Source: Sphingomonas japonica
Lineage (GTDB): Bacteria; Pseudomonadota; Alphaproteobacteria; Sphingomonadales; Sphingomonadaceae
Assembly: GCF_006346325.1 (NCBI RefSeq)
Contig: NZ_VDYR01000001.1
Span: 744,001 to 808,000, forward strand
Direction: 5' to 3'
DNA length: 64,000 nt
Part shown: piece by piece, positions 51,042-61,491 of the stretch
Layout of the letters: every line of letters starts with the position of its first letter
Numbering within the stretch: the stretch's first letter is position 1
Translations under genes and position numbers: made by a program
The notes under the pieces: generated by a model
The model's database searches: none
The model's input: the letters and a program-made list of their open reading frames with translations, nothing else
What the model was told of the DNA's origin: nothing

Positions 51042-53834
51042 ATGACCGAACTGCCCAAAACCTTCGACCCCGCCGCCATCGAGACGCGCTGGTACGCGCA
51101 TTGGGAGGGGGCAGGGCTGTTCCATCCGGATCGCTCCGGTGCCGAGCCGTTCACGCTGGTCAATCCGCCGCCCAACGTCACCGGTTCGCTGCACATCGGG
51201 CACGCGCTCGACAACACGCTGCAGGACATCCTCGTCCGCCATGCGCGGTTGCAGGGCAATGATGCGCGCTGGGTGGTCGGCACCGACCATGCCGGCATCG
51301 CGACGCAGATGGTGGTCGAGCGCAACCTCGCCAAGGACGGCATCAAGCGCACCGACCTCGGCCGTGAGGCGTTCGCCGCCAAGGTCTGGGAATGGAAGGC
51401 CGAGAGCGGCGGCGCGATCACGCGCCAGCTGCGGCGGCTCGGCTGTTCGATGGACTGGACCAACGAACGCTTCACGATGGACGAGGGCTTTTCAAAGGCC
51501 GTCCTGAAGGTATTCGTCGATCTCTACCGTCAGGGGCTGCTGTACCGCGACAAGCGCCTGGTCAACTGGGACCCGGGCCTGGGCACCGCGATCAGCGATC
51601 TCGAGGTCGAGACGCGCGAAGTGCAGGGCGGCTTCTGGACGCTGCGCTACCCGCTCGAGGACGGCAGCGGCCATGTCGAGGTCGCGACGACGCGGCCCGA
51701 GACCATGCTCGCCGACATGATGGTCGCGGTGCATCCCGACGATCCGCGCTACACCGCGCTGGTCGGCAGGAAGCTGCGCCTGCCGATCACCGGGCGGCTG
51801 GTCCCGATCGTCGCCGACACCCATGCCGATCCCGAACTCGGCTCGGGCGCGGTCAAGATCACGCCGGGGCACGACTTCAACGACTTCGAAGTGGCCAGGC
51901 GGCAGGGCGTCGAGGCGCGAGACATGCTCAACATGCTCGATGCCAAAGCCGCCGTCTGCCAGGCCGCAGATGGTCTGGTCCCTGCCGATCTCGTCGGCCT
52001 CAACCGCGCCGATGCCCGCAAGCGCGTGGTCGCGCTGCTGGAGGCCGAGGGCGCGCTGGTCAAGGTCGAGGATCGCGTGATCCAGGCGCCCTATGGCGAC
52101 CGATCGGGCGTGGTGATCGAGCCATGGCTGACCGACCAATGGTATGTCGATGCCAAGACGCTGGCAAAGGGTCCGATCGAGGCGGTACGCGACGGCCGCA
52201 TCCAGGTGGTGCCGAAAACGTGGGAGAAGACGTTCTTCAACTGGATGGAGAACATCCAGCCCTGGTGCGTGTCGCGGCAATTATGGTGGGGGCACCGGAT
52301 ACCGGCTTGGTTCGCCGAGGATGGCCGGGTGTTCGTTGCCGAGACCGAGGAGGAAGCGCAGGCCGAAGCCGGCGAGGGGGTGGCGCTGAGCCGCGACCCC
52401 GACGTGCTCGACACTTGGTTCTCCTCCGCGCTCTGGCCCTTCGCGACGCTCGGATGGCCCGACGACACCCCCCACACGCCGTTCGTCCCGAGCGAAGTCG
52501 AGGGACGTGCCGCGAGCGATGCGCTGGGTGTCTCGACTTCGCTCGACACGAACGGGGGGGGGACGGACCTTAGCGAAGCGGGGGCTGGACCAGGGAAACG
52601 CCCAACCCTCGCTGGCCGCTACCCCAACGACATCCTCATTTCCGGCTTCGACATCCTGTTTTTCTGGGACGCGCGGATGATGATGCAGGGGATGCATTTC
52701 CTGGGCGACGTGCCGTTCCGCAAGCTCTACCTTCACGGCCTAGTCCGCGCCACCGACGGGTCGAAGATGGCGAAGTCGAAGGGCAATACCGTCGATCCGC
52801 TGATCCTGATCGACAAATACGGCGCCGACGCGCTGCGCTTCTTCATGGCGGCGATGGAAAGCCAGGGCCGCGACATCAAAATGGATGAGAAGCGGGTCGA
52901 GGGATATCGCAACTTCGCGACCAAGCTGTGGAATGCGACGCGCTTCGCGATGGCCAACGGCATCGGCGCGTCGGCGGGGCTGGAGCCGCCTAAAGCGACG
53001 CTCGCGGTCAATCGCTGGATCATTGCCGAGACGGTGCAGACGGTGCAGGCACTCGACCTCGCACTCGCCGACCTGCGTTTCGACGGGGCGGCGAACACCA
53101 TCTATCAGTTCGCGTGGAGCCGGTTCTGCGACTGGTATCTCGAACTCATCAAGCCGGTGCTGTCGCCCGAGCCGGGCGTACGCGGCGAGGGCGGCGACGC
53201 CGATGAAACCCGCGCGGTGGCGGGATGGGTGCTCGACCAGATCCTGGTGATGCTTCACCCGTTCATGCCGTTCGTCACCGAGGAGCTGTGGCACGCGCTC
53301 GGCGAGCGGGAATATGATCTTATCGTCGCGAAATGGCCGATGCCAGATGCTAGGGCGCTGGATGCGGAGGCGGTCAAGGAGATCGACTGGCTGATCCGGC
53401 TCGTCGGTGAAGTGCGGACCGCGCGGACCGAACTGAATGTACCACCGGGCGCGCGCCTGCCGGTGCATGTCCGCGATGCCTCGCCGGAAACCATGGTGCG
53501 CTTGGGAAGCCAGGCGACGACCCTGGCCCGGCTGGCGCGTGTCGACAGTTCGCCTGGCGAGCCCGAACCGGGTGGCGCGCTCCAGATCGTGGTCGACGAA
53601 GCGACCTACGTCCTTCCCCTCGAAGGCGTGATCGATCTCGACGCCGAACGCACGCGCCTCGCCAAGGCGATCGCGGCTGCGGAGAAGGAGCGTGACGGCC
53701 TCGCCGGGCGCCTCTCCAATCCCAGCTTCGTAGAGCGGGCCAAGCCCGAAGCGGTCGACAAGGCGCGCGCGGACCATGCCGAAAAATCGGCCGAGGCGGA
53801 GCGGCTCGCGGCGGCGCTGGCACGGCTCGGCTGA
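51042..53834 (+). CDS. valS: Valyl-tRNA synthetase carrying an in-frame palindromic insertion
   Basis: Class I synthetase charging tRNA-Val, 930 residues. The HIGH motif is in [16 protein letters not shown], editing domain about 200-340, the second signature is [11 protein letters not shown], and an anticodon domain and C-terminal coiled coil ([19 protein letters not shown]) follow. An extra segment of about 44 residues (about 478-521, 52473-52604) lies between GWPDDTP and [17 protein letters not shown], where homologues have no such insert. Its DNA is an inverted repeat also found in intergenic gaps. The frame is kept. ATG at 51042 gives the usual [10 protein letters not shown] start, with 51030 as the alternative. 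Confidence 0.96.
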   Translation: MTELPKTFDPAAIETRWYAHWEGAGLFHPDRSGAEPFTLVNPPPNVTGSLHIGHALDNTLQDILVRHARLQGNDARWVVGTDHAGIATQMVVERNLAKDGIKRTDLGREAFAAKVWEWKAESGGAITRQLRRLGCSMDWTNERFTMDEGFSKAVLKVFVDLYRQGLLYRDKRLVNWDPGLGTAISDLEVETREVQGGFWTLRYPLEDGSGHVEVATTRPETMLADMMVAVHPDDPRYTALVGRKLRLPITGRLVPIVADTHADPELGSGAVKITPGHDFNDFEVARRQGVEARDMLNMLDAKAAVCQAADGLVPADLVGLNRADARKRVVALLEAEGALVKVEDRVIQAPYGDRSGVVIEPWLTDQWYVDAKTLAKGPIEAVRDGRIQVVPKTWEKTFFNWMENIQPWCVSRQLWWGHRIPAWFAEDGRVFVAETEEEAQAEAGEGVALSRDPDVLDTWFSSALWPFATLGWPDDTPHTPFVPSEVEGRAASDALGVSTSLDTNGGGTDLSEAGAGPGKRPTLAGRYPNDILISGFDILFFWDARMMMQGMHFLGDVPFRKLYLHGLVRATDGSKMAKSKGNTVDPLILIDKYGADALRFFMAAMESQGRDIKMDEKRVEGYRNFATKLWNATRFAMANGIGASAGLEPPKATLAVNRWIIAETVQTVQALDLALADLRFDGAANTIYQFAWSRFCDWYLELIKPVLSPEPGVRGEGGDADETRAVAGWVLDQILVMLHPFMPFVTEELWHALGEREYDLIVAKWPMPDARALDAEAVKEIDWLIRLVGEVRTARTELNVPPGARLPVHVRDASPETMVRLGSQATTLARLARVDSSPGEPEPGGALQIVVDEATYVLPLEGVIDLDAERTRLAKAIAAAEKERDGLAGRLSNPSFVERAKPEAVDKARADHAEKSAEAERLAAALARLG
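52479..52555. repeat. SGP palindromic repeat, in-frame copy inside valS
   Basis: Left arm 52479-52502 (starts CCGTTCGTCCCGAGCGAAG) and right arm 52532-52555 (ends TCGCTCGACACGAACGG) are reverse complements at 22 of 24 positions, around a 29-base spacer. It is the best-preserved two-armed copy in the window. Extra non-homologous bases (to about 52604) follow before conserved valS sequence resumes. Confidence 0.85.
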
Positions 53835-53912
53835 CCGGCGGCCCGCCGGGGCTCCCGCGACGGAGCCATCGCCGCGTCGCTGCGCTTGGCGTCGGGTGAC
53901 TGGAGGAACGTC

Positions 53913-54704
53913 ATGACCGCATCTCGACGGACCATGCTGCTGGCCGCAGCGCTGCTGTGCGCGCCGCTTGCTGCTTGCGGAGGCACGCCCGATACCGCAT
54001 CCGACGCGGAAACCGCCGGGCCAGTGCAGCGAGCTCCGGTATCGCGTCCGTCCCCCACCGAAGCTGCGATCGCGCCGGCGGACGACGCGATCGACGCCAA
54101 GCCTGCTGGCAATGCGGCGGCATCCCACATGGAGACCGCCAATCCCATCTCGTGCGCTAGCGAGCGCGGTCAGCCCGCCGCCGATCGCCTTGCGCGGCTG
54201 TGCCGGTCGGTTTCGCCGGCGACACGCCCGCCGTGCAACGCCGCCAACAGCTGCGCGCTGATCGAGGACGAGATTGCGCGCGGCTGCGCGTTGTTCGACG
54301 ACGCTGCCGATCCAATGCCGGGCTGCGATGTCGATCCGAAGGGTGAGGCGGCGGCAGTCGCGGTGGTGCGGCGCTTTTACTCCGCGCTTGCCGCGCACGA
54401 CTATGGCACCGCCTGGCAGCAATGGGGTAATGACGGCCCCCCGGGACAAACGCTCGACGCGTTTCGCCGGGGCTATGCCGACACCCGCTCGACCAAGGTG
54501 ACGATCGGCAAGGTCGAGCCGGGCAGCGGCGGCGCCGGTTCGATCTACCAGCCGGTCCCCGTCACCGTAGATTCGGTGCTTGCCGACGGCACCCGCCAGC
54601 GCTTCTTCGGCGAATATGTCGTGCGCCGCGTCAACGGCGTCGACGGAGCGAGCGCAGACCAGTTGCGGTGGCATATCGACTCGGCAACGCTGCGCGCGCG
54701 CTGA
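53913..54704 (+). CDS. Hypothetical lipoprotein
   Basis: The 263-residue protein has a lipoprotein signal peptide (MLLAAALLCAPLAAC, Cys about 23), then a Pro/Ala/Asp-rich linker and a Cys-containing middle (PPCNAANSCALIEDEIARGC). The C-terminal domain starts VAVVRRFYSALAAHDYGTAWQQWG and ends RQRFFGEYVVRRVNGVDG. The last part looks like an NTF2/SnoaL-type domain, which I infer from pattern only. GGAGG precedes the ATG. It has its own unit between valS and the SRP RNA. Confidence 0.78.
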   Translation: MTASRRTMLLAAALLCAPLAACGGTPDTASDAETAGPVQRAPVSRPSPTEAAIAPADDAIDAKPAGNAAASHMETANPISCASERGQPAADRLARLCRSVSPATRPPCNAANSCALIEDEIARGCALFDDAADPMPGCDVDPKGEAAAVAVVRRFYSALAAHDYGTAWQQWGNDGPPGQTLDAFRRGYADTRSTKVTIGKVEPGSGGAGSIYQPVPVTVDSVLADGTRQRFFGEYVVRRVNGVDGASADQLRWHIDSATLRAR

Positions 54705-54715
54705 CCGCCCGGCGC

Positions 54716-54744
54716 TGGACATCGCGCAGGCGATCGACCATATC
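54716..54744 (+). promoter_or_regulatory. Promoter of the SRP RNA gene
   Basis: TGGACA (54716-54721), a 17-base spacer, CATATC (54739-54744), ending about 5 bases before the predicted 5' end of the RNA. The fit in spacing and place is good. Confidence 0.55.
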
Positions 54745-54748
54745 GCGC

Positions 54749-54846
54749 GGCGAGAGTCGGGCGGACGGCGCCGTCGCCAACCTGGTCAGGTCCGGAAGGA
54801 AGCAGCCACAACGATTTCGTGCCGGGTCGTTCCGGCTCTCACCGCC
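54749..54846 (+). ncRNA. ffs: Signal recognition particle 4.5S RNA, small bacterial type
   Basis: Contains the invariant SRP core GGTCAGGTCCGGAAGGAAGC with AGCC following (54784-54807), and GTGCCGGGT on the opposite side (54820-54828). This forms the Ffh-binding hairpin with its symmetric and asymmetric loops. GAGAGTCGG (54752-54760) pairs with CCGGCTCTC (54832-54840) to close the molecule. The length of about 98 bases is normal for the short bacterial form. Ends are estimated from the pairing. Confidence 0.93.
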
Positions 54847-54850
54847 TGCG

Positions 54851-55175
54851 GCCTGCCGCGCAAGGATCAGCGCAGCTGATCCGCGCAAAGACGGCAGGCC
54901 CGGCCGGCGGGGCCAATAGGCCCGACCGACGGCGCGGCTTCGCCGCGACGCGCCCCCGAAATGCGGCCCCACGGTAATAGGGGTCACCTTCAGAACTTTC
55001 CTACACCCCTCGACGTGTGCGATGCTCCGCTCATGCCGACCCACTGCCTCGCCCCCGGAAAACGTCGCTCCGCAGCCGAAAACCCCCTCTCCCGATTTTC
55101 GATGGAGAGTCTCCACTTTCTCCACTTCACCCCCGCCTTCGACACGCGCAAGCGGCTCGGCTAAGGCGTCCGGCA
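54851..55175. other. Structured gap between SRP RNA and dnaX
   Basis: No gene is supportable here. Two strong inverted repeats are present. GCCTGCCG (54851-54858) with CGGCAGGC (54892-54899) encloses GGATCAGC (54864-54871) and GCTGATCC (54875-54882). Further on is GGCGCGGC-TTC-GCCGCG around 54928-54946. They may process or end the SRP RNA, although no T-run follows. The rest (about 54960-55175) is C-rich leader to dnaX without clear signals. Confidence 0.55.
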
Positions 55176-56800
<1,625 letters not shown>

Positions 56801-56804
<4 letters not shown>

Positions 56805-57124
56805 AGAATATCGAAGACATCATGGCAATGGCGCAGAACGTCCAGGCCGAGCTCGAGAAGGCACAGGCCAATCTCGACACGATCGAGGTCGAGGGTCAGT
56901 CGGGCGGTGGGCTGGTCAAGGTGCGCGCCAGCGCGAAGGGGCGCATCCTCGGCGTCGAGATCGATCCGTCGCTGTTGCAGCCGAGCGAGAAGGGCATGGT
57001 CGAGGATCTCGTCGCCGCGGCGTTCAACGATGCGCGCGCCAAGGCCGATGCGGCGTCGTCGACCGAGATGTCCAAGCTGACCAGCGGCATGCCGCTGCCG
57101 CCGGGATTCAAGCTGCCCTTCTGA
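56801..57124 (+). CDS. YbaB/EbfC family nucleoid-associated protein
   Basis: The 107-residue DNA-binding protein has the tweezers-like fold: AMAQNVQAELEKAQANLDTIEVEG, VKVRASAKGRILGVEIDPSLL, and MPLPPGFKLPF at the end. It starts inside the dnaX stop (ATGA), the almost universal dnaX-ybaB pairing. Confidence 0.96.
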
Positions 57125-57162
57125 GCTTTCACTTAACCCGGCTCGGTAACCGTTTCACAACG

Positions 57163-57188
57163 GGAACAATTATTTGGGTCACCACGTT
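57163..57188 (+). promoter_or_regulatory. EcfG-type general stress response promoter
   Basis: GGAAC (57163-57167), a 17-base spacer, then CGTT (57185-57188). This is the exact consensus for the alphaproteobacterial general stress sigma factor EcfG. It lies 34 bases before the start of a small membrane protein gene, in the right direction. Confidence 0.75.
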
Positions 57189-57221
57189 GACGCGCGCAGT
57201 ATCAACGGAGGGAAGAGTATC

Positions 57222-57503
57222 ATGGCCGAAGAACGCATCACCGAAACCACCGTGACTGATCACGCCGGGCAGCCGCATACCACCGTGGTCGAACGCCGCA
57301 GCGGCGGCGGCGGCGGGCTGCTGATCGGACTGGCGCTTTTGATCGCCGTGATCGTCGGCGCGTTCTTCCTGATGAACCAAAGCCGCAACGACGCGGTCAA
57401 GACTGATGCGATCGCCGGCGCTGCCGATGCCGTCAGTGACGGCGCGACCAAGGTGGGTGATGCGGCGGAAAAGGCCGGAGACGCGGTGACCGGAGGCGAA
57501 TAA
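57222..57503 (+). CDS. Small membrane protein, probable general-stress gene
   Basis: The 93-residue protein has a hydrophilic Thr/Glu-rich head (EERITETTVTDHAGQ), a glycine run, one membrane helix (GLLIGLALLIAVIVGAFFLM, about 30-50), and an Ala/Asp/Gly-rich amphipathic tail (AGAADAVSDGATKVGDAAEK). The function is unknown. GGAGGGAAGAG precedes the ATG. An EcfG-type promoter upstream suggests induction in stationary phase, drying or osmotic stress. Confidence 0.82.
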   Translation: MAEERITETTVTDHAGQPHTTVVERRSGGGGGLLIGLALLIAVIVGAFFLMNQSRNDAVKTDAIAGAADAVSDGATKVGDAAEKAGDAVTGGE

Positions 57504-57554
57504 GCTGTTGTGCCCTCGTCGCTCCGGCTGACGGGGGCGGGGCGTCGGACTGGA

Positions 57555-58277
57555 TCAGCGAATACAGCTATCCAGTCCGTCGCGCCGAACTACGCCGATC
57601 CGCGCAGCGATCGAATTGGCATAGCGCCGGGTAAACCCGCTCGGCGACTTGCCGGGCCGTTTTTTGGGCAACGGCAGCACCGCCGCGATCTGCGCCGCCT
57701 CGCGCGTCGTCATTCGGCTGGCACCGTGATCGAAATAACGCCTCGCGCCCTGCTCGACGCCATAGGTGCCGATGCCGGTCTCGGCGACGTTCAGATAGAC
57801 TTCCATGATCCGGCGCTTGCCCCATATCTGCTCGATCAACAGGGTAAACCAAGCTTCGAAGCCTTTGCGGATATAGCCGCCATTCTGCCACAGGAACACG
57901 TTCTTCGCCGTCTGCTGGCTGATCGTCGATCCGCCGCGGATGCGCCCGCCTTCGGCATTGCGGACCATCGCCGCGCCGATCGCCTTGTAGTCGAAGCCGC
58001 TGTGCGCGCAGAACCTCGAATCCTCCGCCGCGATCGCAGCGCGCGGCATATCGATGTCGATCTCCTCGAGAGGCTTCCACGTCTTCGTGATGCTACGCCC
58101 GGCGAGAACGTCCCCCAGCATCGTTAGCGTGAACGGCACAGGCACGAACCGCAGCACCGCGACCCATATGATCGAGATCGCGATGAACCATGCGGCCAGC
58201 TTCAACAGGAATTTGAGAAACGCGCCGCGGCCACGACGGGCACGCCGCGATTTGGTGGGGGTTGCTGCTGTGGCCAA
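57555..58277 (-). CDS. mtgA: Monofunctional biosynthetic peptidoglycan transglycosylase
   Basis: Polymerises lipid II into glycan strands. The 240-residue protein has an N-terminal membrane anchor (FLKFLLKLAAWFIAISIIWV) and a GT51 domain: AAIAAEDSRFCAHSGFDYKAI (catalytic Glu), GGSTISQQTAKNVFLW, RKGFEAWFTLLIE and RRIMEVYLNVAETG. Length and single domain fit MtgA. It lies downstream of rpoH on the same strand. Confidence 0.95.
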   Translation of the reverse strand: MATAATPTKSRRARRGRGAFLKFLLKLAAWFIAISIIWVAVLRFVPVPFTLTMLGDVLAGRSITKTWKPLEEIDIDMPRAAIAAEDSRFCAHSGFDYKAIGAAMVRNAEGGRIRGGSTISQQTAKNVFLWQNGGYIRKGFEAWFTLLIEQIWGKRRIMEVYLNVAETGIGTYGVEQGARRYFDHGASRMTTREAAQIAAVLPLPKKRPGKSPSGFTRRYANSIAARIGVVRRDGLDSCIR

Positions 58278-58366
58278 TCCGAACTTCCGAATTTCAGTTC
58301 AACGCCGAACTGGAACTGCCGTTACTCCCGTCGTGACGAGTATCAAAGGTACGAACGTCTCGACGA

Positions 58367-59269
58367 TCAAGCAGTCAACAGTCGCCGGTCGCCAGCGATC
58401 CGCATCATCGCCTTTTGCAGCTTCTCGAACGCGCGCACTTCGATCTGGCGCACGCGTTCGCGGCTGACACCATAGACCTGGCTCAGTTCCTCGAGCGTCT
58501 TGGGATCGTCGGTCAGGCGGCGTTCGGTCAGGATGTGCTTCTCGCGATCGTTGAGCGCGTCCATCGCCTCGGTCAGCATGTTGTGGCGGACATCCGCTTC
58601 CTGTGCCTCGGCAACGGTCTGATCCTGCAACGGGCTGTCGTCGGCGAGCCAATCCTGCCACTGCGCTTCGCCATCTTCGCGCATCGGCACGTTGAGCGAG
58701 GTGTCGCCGCCCATCGCCATGCGGCGGTTCATGCTCGTTACTTCATCCTCGGTGACGCCTAGATCCTTGGCGATCTTGGCGACGTCCTCGGGGCGAAGGT
58801 CGCCATCCTCGAACGCGTCGAGCTTGGCCTTCATCCGGCGCAGGTTGAAGAACAGCTTCTTCTGCGCGGCGGTAGTGCCCATCTTCACCAGGCTCCAGGA
58901 ACGCAGGATATACTCCTGGATCGACGCGCGAATCCACCACATCGCATAGGTGGCAAGGCGGAAGCCGCGATCGGCCTCGAACTTCTTCACCCCCTGCATA
59001 AGGCCGATATTGCCCTCGGAAATGAGCTCGCTGACCGGCAGGCCATAGCCACGATAGCCCATCGCGATCTTCGCGACGAGGCGCAGGTGCGACGTCACCA
59101 ATTGCGCGGCGGCATCGGGATCTTGATGCTCCTCGAACCGCTTGGCGAGCATATATTCCTGCTCGGGCGCGAGGATCGGAAATTTCTTGATCTCGGACAG
59201 ATAGCGATTGAGGCTCGCCTCGCCGCCAAGGGCGGGAACCGTCGCAGGGACGTTGCTTCCGCTTGCCAT
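58367..59269 (-). CDS. rpoH: RNA polymerase heat-shock sigma factor RpoH
   Basis: The 300-residue sigma-70 family factor directs heat-shock transcription. Region 2 reads LRLVAKIAMGYRGYGLPVSEL, GNIGLMQGVKKFEADRGFRLATYAMWWIRASIQEY. The RpoH box TAAQKKLFFNLRRMK distinguishes it from RpoD. Region 4.2 is TLEELSQVYGVSRERVRQIE. GGGAGA supports the ATG at 59269. The longer frame is not conserved. Confidence 0.97.
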   Translation of the reverse strand: MASGSNVPATVPALGGEASLNRYLSEIKKFPILAPEQEYMLAKRFEEHQDPDAAAQLVTSHLRLVAKIAMGYRGYGLPVSELISEGNIGLMQGVKKFEADRGFRLATYAMWWIRASIQEYILRSWSLVKMGTTAAQKKLFFNLRRMKAKLDAFEDGDLRPEDVAKIAKDLGVTEDEVTSMNRRMAMGGDTSLNVPMREDGEAQWQDWLADDSPLQDQTVAEAQEADVRHNMLTEAMDALNDREKHILTERRLTDDPKTLEELSQVYGVSRERVRQIEVRAFEKLQKAMMRIAGDRRLLTA

Positions 59270-59329
59270 GATCGTATCTCCCTTCAAATCAGCGCCGCCG
59301 TCCATTCGGATCGGTTGCGCCGCAAAACC

Positions 59330-60280
59330 TTAACCGCAAAGCTGCTCGAACAGTTCCTGCATGTCTGCAGGCATTTCGCTTTCGAACGCCAAAGCGTTAC
59401 TTCCCACCGGATGGATGAACCCCAACCGCGTGGCGTGCAACGCCTGACGGCGGAAACCCAAGGTTTCCAGAATCCCGCGATGGGCTGCCTTTGTTCTGCC
59501 ATAGGCCGGATCGCCAAGCAAGGCGTGACCGATCGAGGCCATGTGCACCCGCACCTGGTGGGTGCGACCGGTTTCCAACCGACATTCGATCAGCGCCGCT
59601 TCGCGCAGCGGCTTGATCAAGGCGTAATGGGTGATCGCGTGCTTGCCGTTCTGGACTATCGCAACCTTCTTGCGGTTGGCCGGCGAGCGGCCGAGCGGAG
59701 CATCGACAGTACCCGACGGCTGTTGAAGGCGACCCGAGACGAGCGCCCGATACCGCCGGTCGATGCTGTGAGCCTTGAACTGCCGCGCCAGACCCTCGTG
59801 CGCGCGGTCGGTCTTGGCTGCGACCATCAATCCGGACGTGTCCTTGTCGATGCGGTGGACGATGCCAGGCCGCGCGACCCCGCCGATCCCCGACAATTGC
59901 CCGGCGCAGTGATGCAGCAGCGCGTTGACCAGTGTTCCGTCGGGATTGCCGGCCGCGGGATGCACCACCAGACCCGCCGGCTTGTCGATGACGATAAGGT
60001 GCTCGTCCTCATAGACGACATCGAGCTCGATCGCCTGCGCCGCGTTGTGGGCCGGCGCGGGATCGGGGATGGTGACCGTCAGCAACGTGCCGCCGACCGC
60101 CTTTTTGGCAGGATCGCGGTGCAGCATGCCCCCCGAATCGGCAACTTGACCGGCAGAGATCAGCGCCTTGAGCCGTTCGCGTGACAGGGTAGGCAGCGCC
60201 TCCGCCAGCGCGCGATCGAGCCGCCAACCCGTGGCGGCGTCGGCGATGCGCGCATGCAGTGTAGAAACCCCCCGGTTCAT
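59330..60280 (-). CDS. RluA family RNA pseudouridine synthase
   Basis: The 316-residue protein has an N-terminal S4 domain (RLDRALAEALPTLSRERLKALISAGQV) and a catalytic domain. Its signature HRIDKDTSGLMVAAK holds the catalytic Asp. GRTHQVRVHMASIGHALLGDPAYG is the second family block. S4 plus these blocks points to the RluD/RluC side, most like RluD, which modifies 23S rRNA helix 69. I leave the symbol open. Head-to-head with the JAMM gene (18 bases apart). Confidence 0.93.
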   Translation of the reverse strand: MNRGVSTLHARIADAATGWRLDRALAEALPTLSRERLKALISAGQVADSGGMLHRDPAKKAVGGTLLTVTIPDPAPAHNAAQAIELDVVYEDEHLIVIDKPAGLVVHPAAGNPDGTLVNALLHHCAGQLSGIGGVARPGIVHRIDKDTSGLMVAAKTDRAHEGLARQFKAHSIDRRYRALVSGRLQQPSGTVDAPLGRSPANRKKVAIVQNGKHAITHYALIKPLREAALIECRLETGRTHQVRVHMASIGHALLGDPAYGRTKAAHRGILETLGFRRQALHATRLGFIHPVGSNALAFESEMPADMQELFEQLCG

Positions 60281-60298
60281 CAGGCTAGGAATGTGGGC

Positions 60299-60796
60299 AT
60301 GATCCTTCGCGTTTCAAGCCGTGCGCTGCACTGCGTCATCACCGAAGCGAGCATCGATGGGCAACGCGAATCATGCGGTTTGTTGTGGGGAACATCGGAT
60401 CGCATCGTGGCGGCGCAGACCGCCGACAATGTTTCACCAAGCCCTCGAACGGCATTCGAGATCGATCCGCGCAGGGTGATCGCTGCCCATCGCCGGGCGA
60501 GACGGATGAAGCACCTGGCCCTGGTCGGCCATTGGCATTCGCATCCCCGAGGGGAGCCGGTGCCCTCGCCGCGGGACGCCGATGCGGCCATGTCCGACGG
60601 GAGCCTGTGGTTGATCGTCGCGGGAGATGTCGCGCGGCTGTGGCGAGCGGTGAAAGGCGGCCGTGTCCATGATCGGTTCGATCCGGTGCCATTCGCGATC
60701 GGCCGCGACATCCGCGTCGACAAGGTGGGGACGGGTGTGCGAATGCACCGCAGCGGGCCGGATGGGGGGCCGCCATTGTTGGAGAGTATCGCGTGA
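60299..60796 (+). CDS. JAMM/MPN-domain (Mov34-like) putative metallopeptidase
   Basis: The 165-residue protein has a complete JAMM zinc site: Glu24 in RESCGLL, His80-x-His82 in GHWHSHPRG, Ser90 and Asp93 in VPSPRDAD. This spacing is exactly HxH-x7-Sxx D. Prokaryotic JAB proteins act as deubiquitinase-like or sulfur-carrier processing peptidases. No ubiquitin-like partner is nearby. It overlaps chpT by 4 bases, so it is co-transcribed with signalling genes, an association whose meaning is unknown. Confidence 0.88.
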   Translation: MILRVSSRALHCVITEASIDGQRESCGLLWGTSDRIVAAQTADNVSPSPRTAFEIDPRRVIAAHRRARRMKHLALVGHWHSHPRGEPVPSPRDADAAMSDGSLWLIVAGDVARLWRAVKGGRVHDRFDPVPFAIGRDIRVDKVGTGVRMHRSGPDGGPPLLESIA

Positions 60797-61437
60797 GCAT
60801 GTCGTCGACCGATTTCGCCAGCCTGTTGTGCTCGCGACTGTGCCACGACCTGCTCAGTCCGGTCGGGGCGCTCAACAACGGGCTCGAATTGCTTGCCGAC
60901 GAGCATGACCCGGAGATGCGCGCGCGCTGCCTGGAATTGCTGTCCGACAGCGCTCGCGCCTCGGCAAACAAGCTGAAGTTTTTCCGGCTGGCATTCGGCG
61001 CGGCGGGGGGCTTCGGCGAAACAGTCGATACGCGGGAGGCCAAGTCGGCGATCGAGGGGCTGTTCGGCGACAATAGCCGGATGACGATCGGCTGGCTGGT
61101 CGATGCGCAGGTATTGCCCAAGACGGCGATCAAGGTACTGCTCAACCTGGCGCTCATCGCCGGGGATGCGCTGGTGCGCGGCGGTCAGCTCGATATCGGT
61201 GCCGAGGTCCATGACGGAATGGCAGAGATCGTCGTGCGCGCCAGCGGACCGCGGATCGTCCTCGACGGCGAGCTTCGCGGCGCCCTTTCGGGCAGCAGCG
61301 GCGACAGCGGTATCAGCCCGCGCGCGGCAGCGGCGTATCTCGTGCGCTCGCTGGTCAACGAAGGTGACGGCACCTTGCAGGTATCCGATCCGGATGCCGA
61401 GATCCTGCTGTTCGGCGCGGCGCTGCGCCTCGGGTAA
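60793..61437 (+). CDS. chpT: Histidine phosphotransferase ChpT
   Basis: Relays phosphate from the kinase CckA to CtrA and CpdR in the alphaproteobacterial cell-cycle pathway. The 214-residue protein has the phosphorylated His18 in LLCSRLCHDLLSPVGALNNGLELL, and a degenerate ATPase-like second half (KTAIKVLLNLALIAGDAL, SGISPRAAAAYLVRSLV). The GTG at 60793 overlaps the JAMM stop and has GGAGAG in place. An ATG two codons later is the alternative. Confidence 0.92.
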   Translation: MSMSSTDFASLLCSRLCHDLLSPVGALNNGLELLADEHDPEMRARCLELLSDSARASANKLKFFRLAFGAAGGFGETVDTREAKSAIEGLFGDNSRMTIGWLVDAQVLPKTAIKVLLNLALIAGDALVRGGQLDIGAEVHDGMAEIVVRASGPRIVLDGELRGALSGSSGDSGISPRAAAAYLVRSLVNEGDGTLQVSDPDAEILLFGAALRLG

Positions 61438-61491
61438 ACCCCACCTTAACCCCGACCCGCCAAGGTGTCCGCGCCGAGCGTGCGGGGAACC

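Noticed and set aside
52473..52604. A frameshift or assembly error in valS
   Set aside because: The insert is exactly 132 bases, keeps the frame, and is built from a repeat seen elsewhere in the window, so real insertion is the simpler explanation.
54961..55164. A 67-codon frame between the SRP RNA and dnaX
   Set aside because: No ribosome site and no protein-like pattern. The stretch is C-rich leader sequence.
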